29,495 nt of DNA from SIG603 sp963589785. GTDB taxonomy: Bacteria; Bacillota; Clostridia; Oscillospirales; Acutalibacteraceae. A program made the translations under genes and the position numbers. Of the stretch, positions 8,551-16,277 are shown one piece after another. A model generated the notes under the pieces. The model saw nothing but the letters and a program-made list of their open reading frames with translations. It ran no database searches and was not told where the DNA came from. Where the stretch lies: contig CAVAMJ010000019.1 of the NCBI GenBank assembly GCA_963589785.1, positions 1 to 29,495 of the forward strand, read 5' to 3'. Numbering within the stretch: the stretch's first letter is position 1; each line of letters opens with the position of its first letter.

Positions 8551-9948
8551 ATGAAAATAAACCGTTTTATGATAGCAGCCCCCAAAAGTGGTAGCGGAAA
8601 AACAATGATAACCTGTGCTTTGTTACAGTTGATTAAGGACAGTGGCAGAAAATTAGTGTCATATAAATGTGGTCCAGACTATATTGATCCGATGTTTCAT
8701 AGCAAAGTTCTCGATATTCCTTCTAAAAATCTAGATACATTTTTTACAAACGAAGGAACTACTGTTCAACTATTTTTGAACGGGAATTCTGACGGAGACT
8801 TTGCAGTATTAGAAGGTGTTATGGGACTTTATGACGGACTTGGCGGAATACATGAACAAGGATCATCATACCATTTAGCAGAAGTGACACGCACTCCAAT
8901 AATTCTTGTGGTAGATGCAAAGGGAATGGGGAAATCTGTCATAGCTCTCATATCGGGATTTTTGCAATATGACACACAGCATCTAATTAAAGGCGTTATT
9001 TTGAACAGAATGTCAAAAGGATATTATGATATAATTAAGCCTTTGATAGAACAAGAACTCTCCATAAAAGTGGTTGGATATTTCCCCGAGCAAAAAGATA
9101 TAACTCTAAAAAGCAGACATCTTGGTCTTGTTATGCCCGATGAACTCCATGATTTAAAAGAGAATTTAGACGAAATTGCATTCAGGCTAAAGAAAACAAT
9201 AAATATGGACTTACTGATAGATATAGCAAACAGTGCAACGGATATCTGCGATAATAAAACTGAATTAACTCAAAACATTAGTACACAGAATATCGTAAAT
9301 ATAGCGATAGCAAAGGACGAAGCTTTTTGTTTTTATTACGAAGACAATCTTAGACTACTAGAAAAATATGGAGCAAAATTACAATATTTTTCACCAATAC
9401 ACGATTCGGCACTTCCTGAAAATTGTGACGCACTATTGCTTGGAGGAGGCTATCCTGAGCTGTACAAAAAAGAACTGAGCGAAAACAAATCGATGCTAAG
9501 CTCCATTGGTAAAGCTTTTAAAAATGGTTTACCGACAGTTGCGGAATGCGGAGGATTTATGTATCTTCACACATATATTCACAACAATTATAACGAAAAC
9601 TCCGAAGTAAATAATTCAGATTATCGTTTAACCGGTGTTCTTGACGGTGAGTGTTGTTACAAAGGCAAACTTGTTAGATTCGGGTATATTGAACTTAAGG
9701 AAAAGCAAAGCAATTTCTTACCACAAAATGAAACGATAAAGGCTCATGAATTTCATTATTATGACAGCAGTGATAACGGAATCGATTGCATTGCAACAAA
9801 GCCGTCTACAGGCAAAAGCTATGATTGTGTGATTAGCAAAGGTGATTATTGGCTTGGATTTCCGCATCTATATTATCCGTCAAATCCGCATTTTGCCGAG
9901 AATTTCATAAAGAAAGCGCAAAATTATAAAAATGGAAAACTCTTATAG
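8551..9948 (+). CDS. cbiA: Cobyrinate a,c-diamide synthase CbiA
   Basis: ATP- and glutamine-dependent amidation of the a and c side chains of cobyrinic acid. The N-terminal dethiobiotin-synthetase-like ATPase domain has P-loop APKSGSGKT (10-18), KCGPDYIDPMFH (39-50) and GVMGLYDGLGG (89-99). The C-terminal class I glutaminase-like domain has LLLGGGYPELY (296-305), AECGGFMYL with nucleophile Cys333, and HLYYPSNPH with His439. At 465 residues it is a normal CbiA rather than the longer cobyric acid synthase CbiP. ATG at 8551 has GAGGA upstream. The last 17 bases overlap the small cysteine-rich gene. Confidence 0.95.
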   Translation: MKINRFMIAAPKSGSGKTMITCALLQLIKDSGRKLVSYKCGPDYIDPMFHSKVLDIPSKNLDTFFTNEGTTVQLFLNGNSDGDFAVLEGVMGLYDGLGGIHEQGSSYHLAEVTRTPIILVVDAKGMGKSVIALISGFLQYDTQHLIKGVILNRMSKGYYDIIKPLIEQELSIKVVGYFPEQKDITLKSRHLGLVMPDELHDLKENLDEIAFRLKKTINMDLLIDIANSATDICDNKTELTQNISTQNIVNIAIAKDEAFCFYYEDNLRLLEKYGAKLQYFSPIHDSALPENCDALLLGGGYPELYKKELSENKSMLSSIGKAFKNGLPTVAECGGFMYLHTYIHNNYNENSEVNNSDYRLTGVLDGECCYKGKLVRFGYIELKEKQSNFLPQNETIKAHEFHYYDSSDNGIDCIATKPSTGKSYDCVISKGDYWLGFPHLYYPSNPHFAENFIKKAQNYKNGKLL

Positions 9949-10171
9949 ATATTTTGAAAACAAAGATTGCAAATATTACCCGTGTCACAAGGGTCTTACT
10001 GATTTTAATTGTTTATTCTGTTATTGCCCTTTGTATGGAATTAAAAACTGTCCAGGGAATAAACGGTATATAGTAAAAAACGGAAAGCCACTTAAAGTGT
10101 GTACAGATTGCACTTTTCCGCACAAACCTGAAAATTATGATATAATCATTGAGATCTTAAAGCGACAATAA
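9932..10171 (+). CDS. Small cysteine-rich (zf-like) protein at the end of the cobalamin operon
   Basis: A 79-residue protein with eight cysteines (13, 18, 27, 30, 32, 40, 57, 60), including NCLFCYCPLYG and VCTDCTFPH. This matches the 'cysteine-rich small domain' (zf-like, PF04071 as I recall it), which is presumed to bind metal. It overlaps the 3' end of cbiA by 17 bases, so it is almost certainly co-translated with it. No biochemical role is established to my knowledge; involvement in cobalt or iron-sulfur handling for corrin synthesis is only inference from the neighbourhood. The codon pattern and start context look like a real gene despite the small size. Confidence 0.8.
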   Translation: MENSYRYFENKDCKYYPCHKGLTDFNCLFCYCPLYGIKNCPGNKRYIVKNGKPLKVCTDCTFPHKPENYDIIIEILKRQ

Positions 10172-10175
10172 TTTT

Positions 10176-10216
10176 GAGAGGACGACTCTCTTTGCTAAAA
10201 ATCAAAGCCTTGATTT
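10176..10216 (+). terminator. Weak tandem hairpins after the cobalamin operon
   Basis: GAGAG (10176-10180) pairs with CTCTC (10186-10190), followed by TTT; AAATCAA (10199-10205) pairs with TTGATTT (10210-10216). Neither stem has a long U tract, so this is at most a weak terminator for the + strand operon, perhaps aided by the stronger hairpin at 10243-10279. Confidence 0.35.
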
Positions 10217-10242
10217 GATGTATTTACAGATTCAAAGTAAAA

Positions 10243-10279
10243 AAGGGGACTGCTTAGATTTTTTCTAAACAGTCCCCTT
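10243..10279 (-). terminator. Intrinsic terminator of pduL (possibly bidirectional)
   Basis: AAGGGGACTG (10243-10252) pairs with CAGTCCCCTT (10270-10279); after one mismatch TTAG pairs with CTAA, with an A/T-rich loop. On the minus strand the stem is followed by a T6 run, as expected of a rho-independent terminator for pduL. The hairpin lies between two converging transcripts and may also help end the cobalamin operon. Confidence 0.85.
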
Positions 10280-10302
10280 AAAATATCAAGTATAATATTT
10301 AA

Positions 10303-10872
10303 TTAGAGAATAATTTCGCCTTCAACTGTTCCCGGAAGAGCAGCTGCATTAGACTCGTCTGTATCAACGTGCATAGCAGCGGAATAATTCGGGTTAACTC
10401 TTGCTACAACATCACCGAAGATGAGTGAACGTCCGTTGTAATCAACCTTAACAGAAACGATCTGCTTGTCAACAACACCGGCTTCCTTAGCCTCTTCTTC
10501 GTTGAAATGAATGTGACGCTTAGCGATGATAACACCCTTCTCAATTGTTACTTCACCTGCAGGTCCCTTGAGTGTGCAACCAGGAGTACCCTCGAGATCA
10601 CCTGACTCTCTGATAGGAGCGGAAGCTAAACCAACTTTTCTAGCATCTGTAAGAGCGAGCTCAACCTGAGTCTCCTTACGGCAAGGTCCAAGAATGGACA
10701 TCATAAGTGAACCCTTAGGACCAACAACCTCAACCTTCTGGTTAGATGCATACTGACCTGGCTGAGAAAGCTCCTTCTTAACTGTAAGCTCAGCACCCTC
10801 ACCAAAAAGGATAGCTAAATGCTCCTTGGAAACATGAAGATGACGTGCTGATGTTTCTACCATAACTTTCAT
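10303..10872 (-). CDS. pduL: Phosphate propanoyltransferase / phosphotransacylase PduL
   Basis: Transfers an acyl group between CoA and phosphate (acetyl-CoA or propanoyl-CoA to acyl-phosphate), allowing ATP formation through acetate/propionate kinase. The 189-residue protein has the two PduL domains: SARHLHVS with zinc-ligand histidines 11 and 13, ILGPCRKETQVEL, then AKRHIHF (His120, His122) and MHVDTDESNAA (His168). There is no N-terminal encapsulation extension and no shell-protein gene nearby, so it is expected to be cytosolic and probably acts as the cell's phosphotransacetylase. It stands alone with its own promoter, AGAGGAG ribosome site and terminator. Its codon choice looks cleaner than its neighbours', as in well-expressed genes. 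Confidence 0.93.
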   Translation of the reverse strand: MKVMVETSARHLHVSKEHLAILFGEGAELTVKKELSQPGQYASNQKVEVVGPKGSLMMSILGPCRKETQVELALTDARKVGLASAPIRESGDLEGTPGCTLKGPAGEVTIEKGVIIAKRHIHFNEEEAKEAGVVDKQIVSVKVDYNGRSLIFGDVVARVNPNYSAAMHVDTDESNAAALPGTVEGEIIL

Positions 10873-10917
10873 GATGAAATTCTCCTCTAAAAGTGTATTA
10901 ATAAATTTATCATTTAC

Positions 10918-10946
10918 ATTCTACTACAACAAATCCGCAATTTCAA
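10918..10946 (-). promoter_or_regulatory. Sigma-A-type promoter of pduL
   Basis: On the minus strand, TTGAAA (10946-10941), 17 bases, then TAGAAT (10923-10918), leaving a short leader to the AGAGGAG site and ATG at 10872. The spacing is optimal and both boxes are near consensus. Confidence 0.65.
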
Positions 10947-11012
10947 TTGCATTTTTACAAATTAGCATATATACTTAAATTAAATCGATAAAAACGGAAA
11001 TTTGGTGCAAAT

Positions 11013-11333
11013 ATGTATAAAAACTTTTTAGAGCTGAAAGATAATTGTATACAGTGTACAAGGTGTGGGCTGTGCAAGGGGAGACACAACGTAGTTTTTG
11101 GCGTAGGTAAAGAAAATGCAGACATTATGTTTATAGGGGAAGGACCTGGCGAAAACGAGGATTTGCAAGGAGAACCTTTTGTTGGTTTAGGCGGTCAATT
11201 GCTTGATAAATATCTAAAAGCTGTTGATTTAGGCCGAAACAAAAATATCTATATAGCTAATATAGTAAAATGCAGACCACCTCATAACCGTGATCCAAAG
11301 CCAGAGGAACAAGATGCTTGTAGAAGAACTTAA
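11013..11333 (+). pseudogene. Family-4 uracil-DNA glycosylase, 3'-truncated remnant
   Basis: The 106-residue product matches the first half of an iron-sulfur uracil-DNA glycosylase, which removes uracil from DNA. It retains CTRC (Cys15, Cys18), the motif-A loop GEGPGENEDLQGEPFVG, and KCRPPHNRDPKPEEQDAC with Cys87 and Cys103, so all four presumed [4Fe-4S] ligands are there. It stops three residues after the last cysteine, whereas the family usually runs to about 190-220 residues. The C-terminal half with the conserved HPS-type DNA-binding motif is missing and is not found elsewhere in the window. The stop codon lies 22 bases from the end of the opposing recombinase gene, suggesting that the end was lost in a rearrangement. 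The ribosome site is weak. Activity is unlikely. Confidence 0.8.
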
Positions 11334-11355
11334 CATTGAAATATAGCTAAAATTA

Positions 11356-12354
11356 TTATTCGTTTTCTTCTGATCCATTTCTTATAGGCAATGTTGCTAA
11401 TGGATTACTTTTAACAGCATTTTCGATTTGAGTATTTGAGGTGTGAGTATAAATCTCAGTCGTTCCAAGGTTCTCATGACCTAAAATGTCTTGTAAAACT
11501 CTAATATCAACATTTCCGTATTGATACATCAATGTTGCAGCTGTATGCCGCAGCTTATGGACAGAATATCCCGCACCGCCTAATCCGATTTTGTCAAGAT
11601 ATTTATTAACCATAGCTTGAACTGTTTTAGGACTTATCCGAGTCAATCTGTTGCTCAAGAATAAAGCGTTTTTATCTTTAACTTTGTCTTTAGGACGCAC
11701 CTTTAAATAGTTGTTTATTGCGCTTAGACAAGCCTCGTTTAAGTAGACTATACGTTCTTTATTTCCTTTACCAAGAATTCTAATAGTTGAGTTATTGTAG
11801 ATAACATCACTAATATTAATTCCTACTAACTCTGATAAACGCATACCGCAATTTAAAAATAACGTCAATATGCAAAAATCTCTTTCTTTATCAGGGCCAT
11901 CAACAGCAGCCAGTAAAGCAATGCTTTGTTCCAAAGACAGATATTTCGGAAGAGCTTTTTTCTTTTTAGGCGGAGTTAGATTTATTGTTGGATTTTCTTC
12001 AATAATATGCTCGTGATCACAAAGATATGAGAAATAACCTTTTAAAGCCGATGTTTTTCTTTGACGAGTTGATGCTATGTTTAATCGGTCATCAACAGCG
12101 TAGTTCATAAATTCAAATATATCTACTGTAGTTATTGATTTTATAAAATCTGTGCCTATATCTTGAATAGGTATTTCTTCAAACTCGGTATTTTTAAATT
12201 CATCTAATTTATGTTTTTTCATAAATCGGAAAAAAGTCCTCAAATCCAAGCAATATTCTTCAACGGTCTTAGCCGAACGACCTTTGATATTTCTCATATA
12301 CAAAGAGTAATTTCTAACCGTCAACGGCATATCCTCGAGTGCAAACGTGCTCAT
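11356..12354 (-). CDS. Tyrosine recombinase / integrase (XerC/XerD-like)
   Basis: A 332-residue site-specific recombinase with an N-terminal SAM-like core-binding domain (about 10-125) and a C-terminal catalytic domain. The catalytic residues all appear: Arg172 in GMRLSEL, Lys196 in GKGNKER, HKLRH with His266 and Arg269, His293 in LGHENLG, and nucleophile Tyr302 in IYTHTS. ATG at 12354 is chosen because GGGAGGAG sits 10 bases upstream; the frame extends 10 codons further to a TTG that lies within the palindrome and would precede the ribosome site. Size and full catalytic set fit a Xer-type enzyme, but its convergence on a truncated gene also fits an integrase of a decayed element. The two cannot be told apart here. 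Confidence 0.88.
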   Translation of the reverse strand: MSTFALEDMPLTVRNYSLYMRNIKGRSAKTVEEYCLDLRTFFRFMKKHKLDEFKNTEFEEIPIQDIGTDFIKSITTVDIFEFMNYAVDDRLNIASTRQRKTSALKGYFSYLCDHEHIIEENPTINLTPPKKKKALPKYLSLEQSIALLAAVDGPDKERDFCILTLFLNCGMRLSELVGINISDVIYNNSTIRILGKGNKERIVYLNEACLSAINNYLKVRPKDKVKDKNALFLSNRLTRISPKTVQAMVNKYLDKIGLGGAGYSVHKLRHTAATLMYQYGNVDIRVLQDILGHENLGTTEIYTHTSNTQIENAVKSNPLATLPIRNGSEENE

Positions 12355-12374
12355 TTTATATTTGCTCCTCCCTG

Positions 12375-12404
12375 AATTATACAAAATATTTATTTTGTAT
12401 AATT
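12375..12404. repeat. Perfect 30-bp palindrome upstream of the tyrosine recombinase
   Basis: AATTATACAAAAT (12375-12387), a 4-base spacer ATTT, and its exact reverse complement ATTTTGTATAATT (12392-12404). It starts within the -10 box of the recombinase promoter and covers the expected transcription start, so it could be an autoregulatory operator. Arms of this size around a short centre also resemble tyrosine-recombinase core sites. Confidence 0.8.
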
Positions 12405-12430
12405 ATAGCAATTTCAAATCTATTAGTCAA
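12402..12430 (-). promoter_or_regulatory. Near-consensus sigma-A promoter of the tyrosine recombinase
   Basis: On the minus strand TTGACT (12430-12425), 17 bases, then a consensus TATAAT (12407-12402). It is the best promoter in the window. Transcription would start inside the 30-bp palindrome. Confidence 0.8.
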
Positions 12431-12454
12431 GTCTGTTACTCCCTTTCAAAAATT

Positions 12455-12498
12455 AAAATGAACCTATCAAGCCTTTTTACACTTAACAGGTTCATTTT
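12455..12498 (-). terminator. Terminator of the radA-DUF6873-glycoside hydrolase unit
   Basis: AAAATGAACCT (12455-12465) pairs perfectly with AGGTTCATTTT (12488-12498). On the minus strand the stem is followed by a U-rich AATTTTTG. It separates the glycoside hydrolase stop at 12530 from the recombinase promoter. Confidence 0.75.
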
Positions 12499-12529
12499 TC
12501 ACTAATGCAATATTGTTCTTAAACTAAAA

Positions 12530-14041
12530 TTAAATTTCCTGAATTCTAACCGCAATATATTCTTTGCCCGGAAGTTCAATTCTGAAACTACCTGAATGAA
12601 CTCCGCAATCTGTAACCGTCATATCCCAGGTATCAATAACTTCAACCTTAAGCTTTTTATCTTCAGGATAATTAAACATTCTGTAAGACGGTCTGCCAAA
12701 TCCATAATAATGAATTTCATACAGCTTAGTTTCAAACATTGACTCTGGAACGCCTACGGTTTCATCAAATATACCTTCGCCGCGTTTCATATAAGCGCCC
12801 GGAGTTTCACTGAGGATTTTATGCAAGAATTTAATTCTCTCAGGAGAATCTCCATGCAGTTCTCCGCCGTGTGACCACCAAAGTATATCTTCAGGATGCT
12901 GATACGTTTCTCCGTGACCGGCATATCCGCCGCGCAAGCACGATTCCCAAAATCTTCTTGTTAGTTCTTGACCGCTGATATTACCCCAGCCATAATCAAT
13001 ATTGCCTTCATAGGCAATCTCATCCCAAACAATCGGCTTACCATATTTAACACGATATTCGTCGGTATACTCTACATGTCTATAAAGGTCTTGGCGCTGT
13101 AAACAAGCATGTGTAATCCAAGGTCTTGTATGGTCATAAAATGCTATGCAGTTATGGATTGATGTAAGATGATTATACGGATCTTTTTCGCAAATTATAT
13201 CTGCATATCTTTCCCAATCAGAAGTGCTCTTTTGAGGCAATAAATCGTATTCGTTTGCGAGGCTCCACCAGACATTCTTATAAGCAGCGTATCTTGCAAT
13301 AACATACTTCCAGTAAAGGTCATCTGCTTCCTTATTCATTTTGCAGAATCCCCAACGATCATATGGATGCATTACAATTATATCAGCTTCTACACCAAGT
13401 TTATCAAGAGCCTCTATTGATTCATCTATATGTTTGAAGTACTCAGGATTGAATTTATAATAATTAAAATCCGAAAGCAATCTTTCAATCGGAGGAAATA
13501 TTAGGTTATACTTTTCCGCCGCTTCAGTGTCAAGTCCTTCACCTTTACCTGCAACATACGGATAACTTTTGGGTTCTTTTAGATTATAGTGATAATGCTT
13601 TGGGAAGATACAAAATCTAATTTTATTAAAGTATCCTTTAGAAAGCTCCTCAATCGTTTTCTTTTGAATTTTCTCATCTTGAAGCTCCCACACATAGCAT
13701 GTAGTGCCAAATGGATAGTATGGTGTTCCGTCTTCATAAGCAAAGTGATATGTATTCGCTACTTTAACCGGACCGTGATTTCCCTCGGCTGCCGAAACAC
13801 AATTAAAAGTTCCTACCACTGTTTCAAACGCATCCGAAGTAATCTCATAGCTGTATTCTCCTAACAATTCAGGCATAAATCGGACTTTATATATTCCGTT
13901 TCCGTCATAAAATCCGTCAAATACGACCTCTTTGTCTCCCTTTTTAAATACCGCTTTAACAGAATAATCCACAAAAGGATTCCCGTCAGATTTTCCGTTG
14001 ATTTCTACTTCGAACACTTTCCAACGTTCAATATTTTGCAT
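12530..14041 (-). CDS. DUF5060/DUF4038-type glycoside hydrolase, intracellular
   Basis: A 503-residue protein of the apiosidase-like glycoside hydrolase group. An N-terminal beta-sandwich (DUF5060-like, about 1-85) precedes a TIM-barrel domain beginning at YHFAYEDGTPYYPFGTTCY. Candidate catalytic acids are Glu264 in WWSLANEYD (acid/base) and Glu341 or Glu345 in IVWDEIAYEGN (nucleophile region). The C-terminal 80 residues resemble the small DUF5605-type beta domain. There is no signal peptide, so it should act on imported oligosaccharides or glycosides; the substrate cannot be inferred. ATG at 14041 follows GAGGTG, and GTG at 14047 is a poorer alternative. It follows the DUF6873 gene by 9 bases and is likely co-transcribed with it. 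Confidence 0.82.
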   Translation of the reverse strand: MQNIERWKVFEVEINGKSDGNPFVDYSVKAVFKKGDKEVVFDGFYDGNGIYKVRFMPELLGEYSYEITSDAFETVVGTFNCVSAAEGNHGPVKVANTYHFAYEDGTPYYPFGTTCYVWELQDEKIQKKTIEELSKGYFNKIRFCIFPKHYHYNLKEPKSYPYVAGKGEGLDTEAAEKYNLIFPPIERLLSDFNYYKFNPEYFKHIDESIEALDKLGVEADIIVMHPYDRWGFCKMNKEADDLYWKYVIARYAAYKNVWWSLANEYDLLPQKSTSDWERYADIICEKDPYNHLTSIHNCIAFYDHTRPWITHACLQRQDLYRHVEYTDEYRVKYGKPIVWDEIAYEGNIDYGWGNISGQELTRRFWESCLRGGYAGHGETYQHPEDILWWSHGGELHGDSPERIKFLHKILSETPGAYMKRGEGIFDETVGVPESMFETKLYEIHYYGFGRPSYRMFNYPEDKKLKVEVIDTWDMTVTDCGVHSGSFRIELPGKEYIAVRIQEI

Positions 14042-14050
14042 AACCACACC

Positions 14051-14773
14051 TCATATTTTATATAATGGAATTATCCCTCCGACATCTATTACAGCCTCAT
14101 CAGAAAGGATATTCAGTTCAATAGAATTCTCACTAAAAACATCGAAAATACTCTTCATGCATTCTTTTGATTTAAATGCACCTGTTAAACACGCAGAAGA
14201 ATTCCCCAAAAATCCACCGGCTCCGCCTATAAACCCACAGTTGTATCCCGGAAGTAATATTTCTTGATTATTATCAATCAAGAATGCCCTAAATCCGTTT
14301 TTCTTGAGGATACTGTATATCCCCATATCTCCCGTTAGTACAGCATTAGGAGACACCGAAAAAACAGAGCAACCTGTATAGCCTTGTTTAACATCAATTA
14401 TATTGTATCCCGTTTTTTGCGCATAATCAAGTATTCTGCTATAAATAGTTCTTTTGTTGCAAATAAAGTTATCCCCTATAATTTTACCGTTACAAAGAAC
14501 ATCTTTAGGATAATCTTTTGATGGCAATGAAGTATATATAATATGTTTTCCAAGGTTTTTAAAATGATCTTCCAAATACTCGCTGCCTTTTAACACAAAG
14601 ACCGTTTCCCCAAAATCAACAAACTGCATGTCGGGATGATATGCTATTCTTTGGTCCAAATAAGGGTTAGCTTCTGTTCGAATGATTTCATTTGCATAGA
14701 GTTTGCTAATACTATCAACTAAAAACGGATATTCGCCGCTTACTACAACGGCATCAGCACAAGTATTAATCAT
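14051..14773 (-). CDS. DUF6873-like protein, predicted guanidino-modifying-enzyme (GME) fold
   Basis: A 240-residue protein resembling the DUF6873 / GME-fold family of Clostridia. The GME fold includes amidinotransferases and arginine deiminases. Visible conserved-looking elements are NPYLDQRIAYHPDMQF, GYTGCSVFSVSPNAVLTGDMG and LLPGYNCGFIGGAGGFLG; the last has a cysteine that could be a nucleophile, but no substrate is known. ATG at 14773 overlaps the radA stop by 8 bases, with GAGG about 9 bases upstream; a TTG at 14788 is in frame but less likely. Family assignment is from memory of the pattern and is moderately sure. Its place between radA and the hydrolase says little about function. Confidence 0.65.
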   Translation of the reverse strand: MINTCADAVVVSGEYPFLVDSISKLYANEIIRTEANPYLDQRIAYHPDMQFVDFGETVFVLKGSEYLEDHFKNLGKHIIYTSLPSKDYPKDVLCNGKIIGDNFICNKRTIYSRILDYAQKTGYNIIDVKQGYTGCSVFSVSPNAVLTGDMGIYSILKKNGFRAFLIDNNQEILLPGYNCGFIGGAGGFLGNSSACLTGAFKSKECMKSIFDVFSENSIELNILSDEAVIDVGGIIPLYKI

Positions 14774-16139
14774 TTGTGCAAGCCTCAAATGCTTCTCTAA
14801 CTGTTTTGACGCCTACAATATCCATATTAGTGTAGTTACCTGAAAGATTTTTCATTGCATAATATGGCATTACAACTTTTTTAAATCCAAGCCTTTGCGC
14901 TTCCGAAATTCTTGAATCACAATGGCTTACCGATCGAAGTTCGCCAGCCAATCCGATTTCTCCAAACACTATAACATCTTCTGCAACCGGCTTATCTTTC
15001 AAACTGGATATAAGCGAAACCGCAACAGCTAAATCAACTGAAGGTTCATCAAGTCGCAAACCGCCGACAACATTAATATAAGAATCCAAATTACTGAAAT
15101 AATACCCCGCTCTTTTTTCAAGAACAGCCAAAATCATAGCAACTCTGCTATAGTCATATCCTGTTGACATTCTTCTTGGTGTGCCATATCCACTTGTGGT
15201 TGCCAATCCCTGAATTTCAGCAAGAAGCGGTCGAGTTCCTTCCATAACAGCTGTTACACAAGTTCCCGAAGAATTACTGGGTCTTCCTTCAAGCATTACC
15301 TGTGATGGGTTTTCTACTTGCTTTAAACCGACACCGCTCATATCGAACACACCTATTTCATTGGTTGAACCATATCGATTTTTTGCCGCACGCAAGATTC
15401 TATAAGACATTTGTCTGTCGCCCTCAAAATAAAGAACAGCATCGACAATATGCTCAAGTACCTTTGGTCCGGCTATTGCACCGTCTTTATTAACGTGTCC
15501 TACAATTATCATTGGTATATCAAGCGTCTTTGCGGTTCTCATAAGGACATTTGTGCACTCTCTTACCTGTGTGACACTTCCTGTTGATGAAGATACCTCG
15601 GGATGATTCATAGTCTGAATAGAATCAATCATAACAAGATTTGGCTTTGTAGCGATAATGTTTTCAGATACAAGCTGAACATCCGTTTCTGTTAATATTT
15701 TCAGTCCGTCTGTATCTACATTAAGACGGTTAGCTCTTAATTTAATTTGACGTGCTGATTCCTCACCGGAAACATAGAGAATATCAAGCGAAGAACCCAA
15801 AAACTGACATATTTGAAGAAGAATTGTAGATTTACCTATTCCAGGCTCACCTGATATAAGAATTAAAGAGCCTTTTACAATTCCGCCGCCAAGAACTCGA
15901 TCCAGTTCGGTTAGACCGGTTTTGTATCGATGCTCGTTGTTTATATCTATTTCATTTAATCGCTTAGCTGAATTTCTTGTGACATTTGATACAGGCGTTG
16001 CAAAGGAACTTATTGATGAAGAAACAACTGTTTCTTCCATGGTATTCCATTTTCCACATGTAGGGCATTTTCCATACCATTTTGGTGATTCATAGCCACA
16101 TTCATTGCAGACAAAAGCTGTTTTATTTTTAGATGCCAT
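14766..16139 (-). CDS. radA: DNA repair protein RadA (Sms)
   Basis: RecA-like ATPase/helicase that drives branch migration in recombination and repair. The 457-residue protein has an N-terminal zinc finger (Cys11, Cys14, Cys25, Cys28), Walker A GEPGIGKST, the RadA-specific KNRYGSTNEIG motif, and a C-terminal Lon-protease-like domain (GGLRLDEPSVDLAVAVSL). The motif usually reads KNRFG; here Phe is replaced by Tyr, a conservative change. ATG at 16139 follows AGGAGAG; the frame also extends 10 codons upstream without a ribosome site. It has its own promoter and heads a three-gene unit with the DUF6873 and glycoside hydrolase genes. Confidence 0.96.
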   Translation of the reverse strand: MASKNKTAFVCNECGYESPKWYGKCPTCGKWNTMEETVVSSSISSFATPVSNVTRNSAKRLNEIDINNEHRYKTGLTELDRVLGGGIVKGSLILISGEPGIGKSTILLQICQFLGSSLDILYVSGEESARQIKLRANRLNVDTDGLKILTETDVQLVSENIIATKPNLVMIDSIQTMNHPEVSSSTGSVTQVRECTNVLMRTAKTLDIPMIIVGHVNKDGAIAGPKVLEHIVDAVLYFEGDRQMSYRILRAAKNRYGSTNEIGVFDMSGVGLKQVENPSQVMLEGRPSNSSGTCVTAVMEGTRPLLAEIQGLATTSGYGTPRRMSTGYDYSRVAMILAVLEKRAGYYFSNLDSYINVVGGLRLDEPSVDLAVAVSLISSLKDKPVAEDVIVFGEIGLAGELRSVSHCDSRISEAQRLGFKKVVMPYYAMKNLSGNYTNMDIVGVKTVREAFEACTND

Positions 16140-16159
16140 ATTAACTCTCCTTTTTGTAA

Positions 16160-16188
16160 AATATAGCACAAAACTTTTAAATTATCAA
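16160..16188 (-). promoter_or_regulatory. Sigma-A-type promoter of radA
   Basis: On the minus strand TTGATA (16188-16183), 17 bases, then TATATT (16165-16160), about 20 bases upstream of the radA ATG. Confidence 0.65.
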
Positions 16189-16216
16189 TTAGATGATAGC
16201 GTTTGATTTTATTGAA

Positions 16217-16247
16217 AAAACACTGTCAAATAACTTGACAGTGTTTT
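16217..16247 (-). terminator. Intrinsic terminator after hslO
   Basis: AAAACACTGTCAA (16217-16229) pairs perfectly with TTGACAGTGTTTT (16235-16247) around a 5-base loop, and a T6 run closes it on the minus strand. It ends the yerC-methyltransferase-hslO unit, just ahead of the radA promoter. Confidence 0.9.
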
Positions 16248-16277
16248 AACCTAAAATCTGACAAATAATCGATAAAC

